Below, piece after piece: positions 48,754 through 49,047 of a DNA stretch of 49,047 nt. Source of the stretch: Chloroflexota bacterium (GTDB taxonomy: Bacteria > Chloroflexota > UBA11872). The notes below the pieces were generated by a model, which was not told where the DNA came from, did not search any database, and was given only the letters and a program-made list of their open reading frames with translations. Each line of letters opens with the position of its first letter. Position 1 is the stretch's first letter. A program made the translations under genes and the position numbers. Location: positions 1-49,047 of the forward strand of contig JAJDUU010000036.1 in the NCBI GenBank assembly GCA_022826485.1, given 5' to 3'.

Positions 48754-49047
48754 CTAACGGCCGGCGGCCACCGTCCGCAACGCCCAACGCCAGTGGCTGG
48801 AAATGGATAGTTCGTTGTGGTGGAAATCGCTGACGAAGCCCTCTTCGTCAATGACGTAGGTGACCCGCAAGTTTCCCACCCCGGTATCGGGCCTGACGTC
48901 GTAGAGGTCGCCCACACGACTATCAGAATCATGGGCCATGGGCAGGGCAATCCTCAGGAACCTGAAGTACCTGGCCAGGCGCCTTATCTGCCTCTCCTCA
49001 GCAGAGCCGATGGCCACCACAACGGCGTTACGGTCCGCCATCCTCTG
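48754..49047 (-). CDS. Peroxiredoxin-like protein, C-terminal part (cut by window edge)
   Basis: The frame stays open to the edge, so the 5' end is missing; ATG 49041 is probably internal, as codons Gln-Arg precede it in frame. The visible part has 'AVVVAIGSAEERQIRRLARYF' and 'LPMAHDSDSRVGDLYDV', then 'LRVTYVIDEEGFVSDFHHNELSI', which is the second half of a bacterioferritin-comigratory/AhpC-TSA-type thioredoxin fold. The peroxidatic Cys lies beyond the window. Thiol-dependent peroxide reduction is the family role. It is not obviously part of the RiPP genes. Confidence 0.75.
   Translation of the reverse strand, partial: QRMADRNAVVVAIGSAEERQIRRLARYFRFLRIALPMAHDSDSRVGDLYDVRPDTGVGNLRVTYVIDEEGFVSDFHHNELSISSHWRWALRTVAAGR

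Noticed and set aside
48327-48950. 207-aa minus-strand frame over the exporter remnant
   Set aside because: It is out of frame with the recognisable ABC ATPase tail and crosses repeat debris; Pro/Arg-rich.

Overview
This is a high-GC bacterial window with no rRNA, CRISPR array or intact transposase. The best guess is a member of Chloroflexota, possibly a marine or host-associated lineage, at moderate to low confidence. The clues are a secreted M23 peptidase carrying the LGFP-like 'GGxFFTQT...GYPVSxRF' repeats that I associate with Chloroflexota, short REP hairpins (TTCCsGC-N4-GCsGGAA-TGACGG) between genes, and a mix of sugar-acid dehydratase, GH32, GHL-type barrel and duplicated aldo/keto reductase genes. 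No taxonomic marker was searched.

Layout. 0.2-2.4 kb: an enolase-superfamily sugar-acid dehydratase and a lipoprotein peroxiredoxin-like gene with an in-frame UGA in its redox motif (U-G-I-C) followed by a SECIS-like hairpin. 2.6-4.8 kb: tRNA-Lys, a tandem-GNAT gene, a 36-nt copy of the tRNA 3' end, paired palindromes and a surface-protein remnant. 4.8-9.1 kb: a flavin amine-oxidase-like enzyme, a broken META lipoprotein, a membrane protein and a frameshifted GH32 gene. 9.2-16.1 kb: a one-piece kinase/receiver/DNA-binding sensor, an FN3 secreted protein, and a plant-type LRR surface protein flanked by two copies of a ~366-bp repeat block and preceded by a C10 tract. 16.3-21.7 kb: a secreted Met/Asp repeat protein, a membrane-anchored sulfite-oxidase-like enzyme, a GHL-like barrel protein and an SRPBCC protein.

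22.4-30.8 kb is the most striking region. It holds a Rieske oxygenase, an MMPL/RND transporter, a full-length ERG6-type sterol 24-C-methyltransferase (SAM domain plus the sterol-MT C-terminal domain), a GPP34(GOLPH3)-cytochrome P450 fusion and a flavin oxidoreductase. I read it as a sterol or polycyclic-lipid modification and transport cluster. No cyclase or squalene epoxidase lies in the window, so it could act on sterols made elsewhere in the genome or taken from a host.

30.9-44 kb: an S9 prolyl-oligopeptidase-like enzyme, tRNA-Arg, an M23 peptidase, a YihY/BrkB protein, a compact exopolysaccharide operon (two glycosyltransferases, a polyprenyl glycosylphosphotransferase, two Wzz-like proteins, a degenerate BY-kinase-like protein) and two tandem aldo/keto reductases. 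44.1-44.8 kb: rplU-rpmA and tRNA-Ala. 44.8-49 kb looks like an accessory segment: a long-form purC, an unrecognised 349-aa protein, a SAM methyltransferase, an NHLP-type RiPP precursor whose Gly-Gly is followed by only five residues (MIIMW), a remnant of an ABC exporter with repeat debris, and a peroxiredoxin-like gene cut by the window edge.
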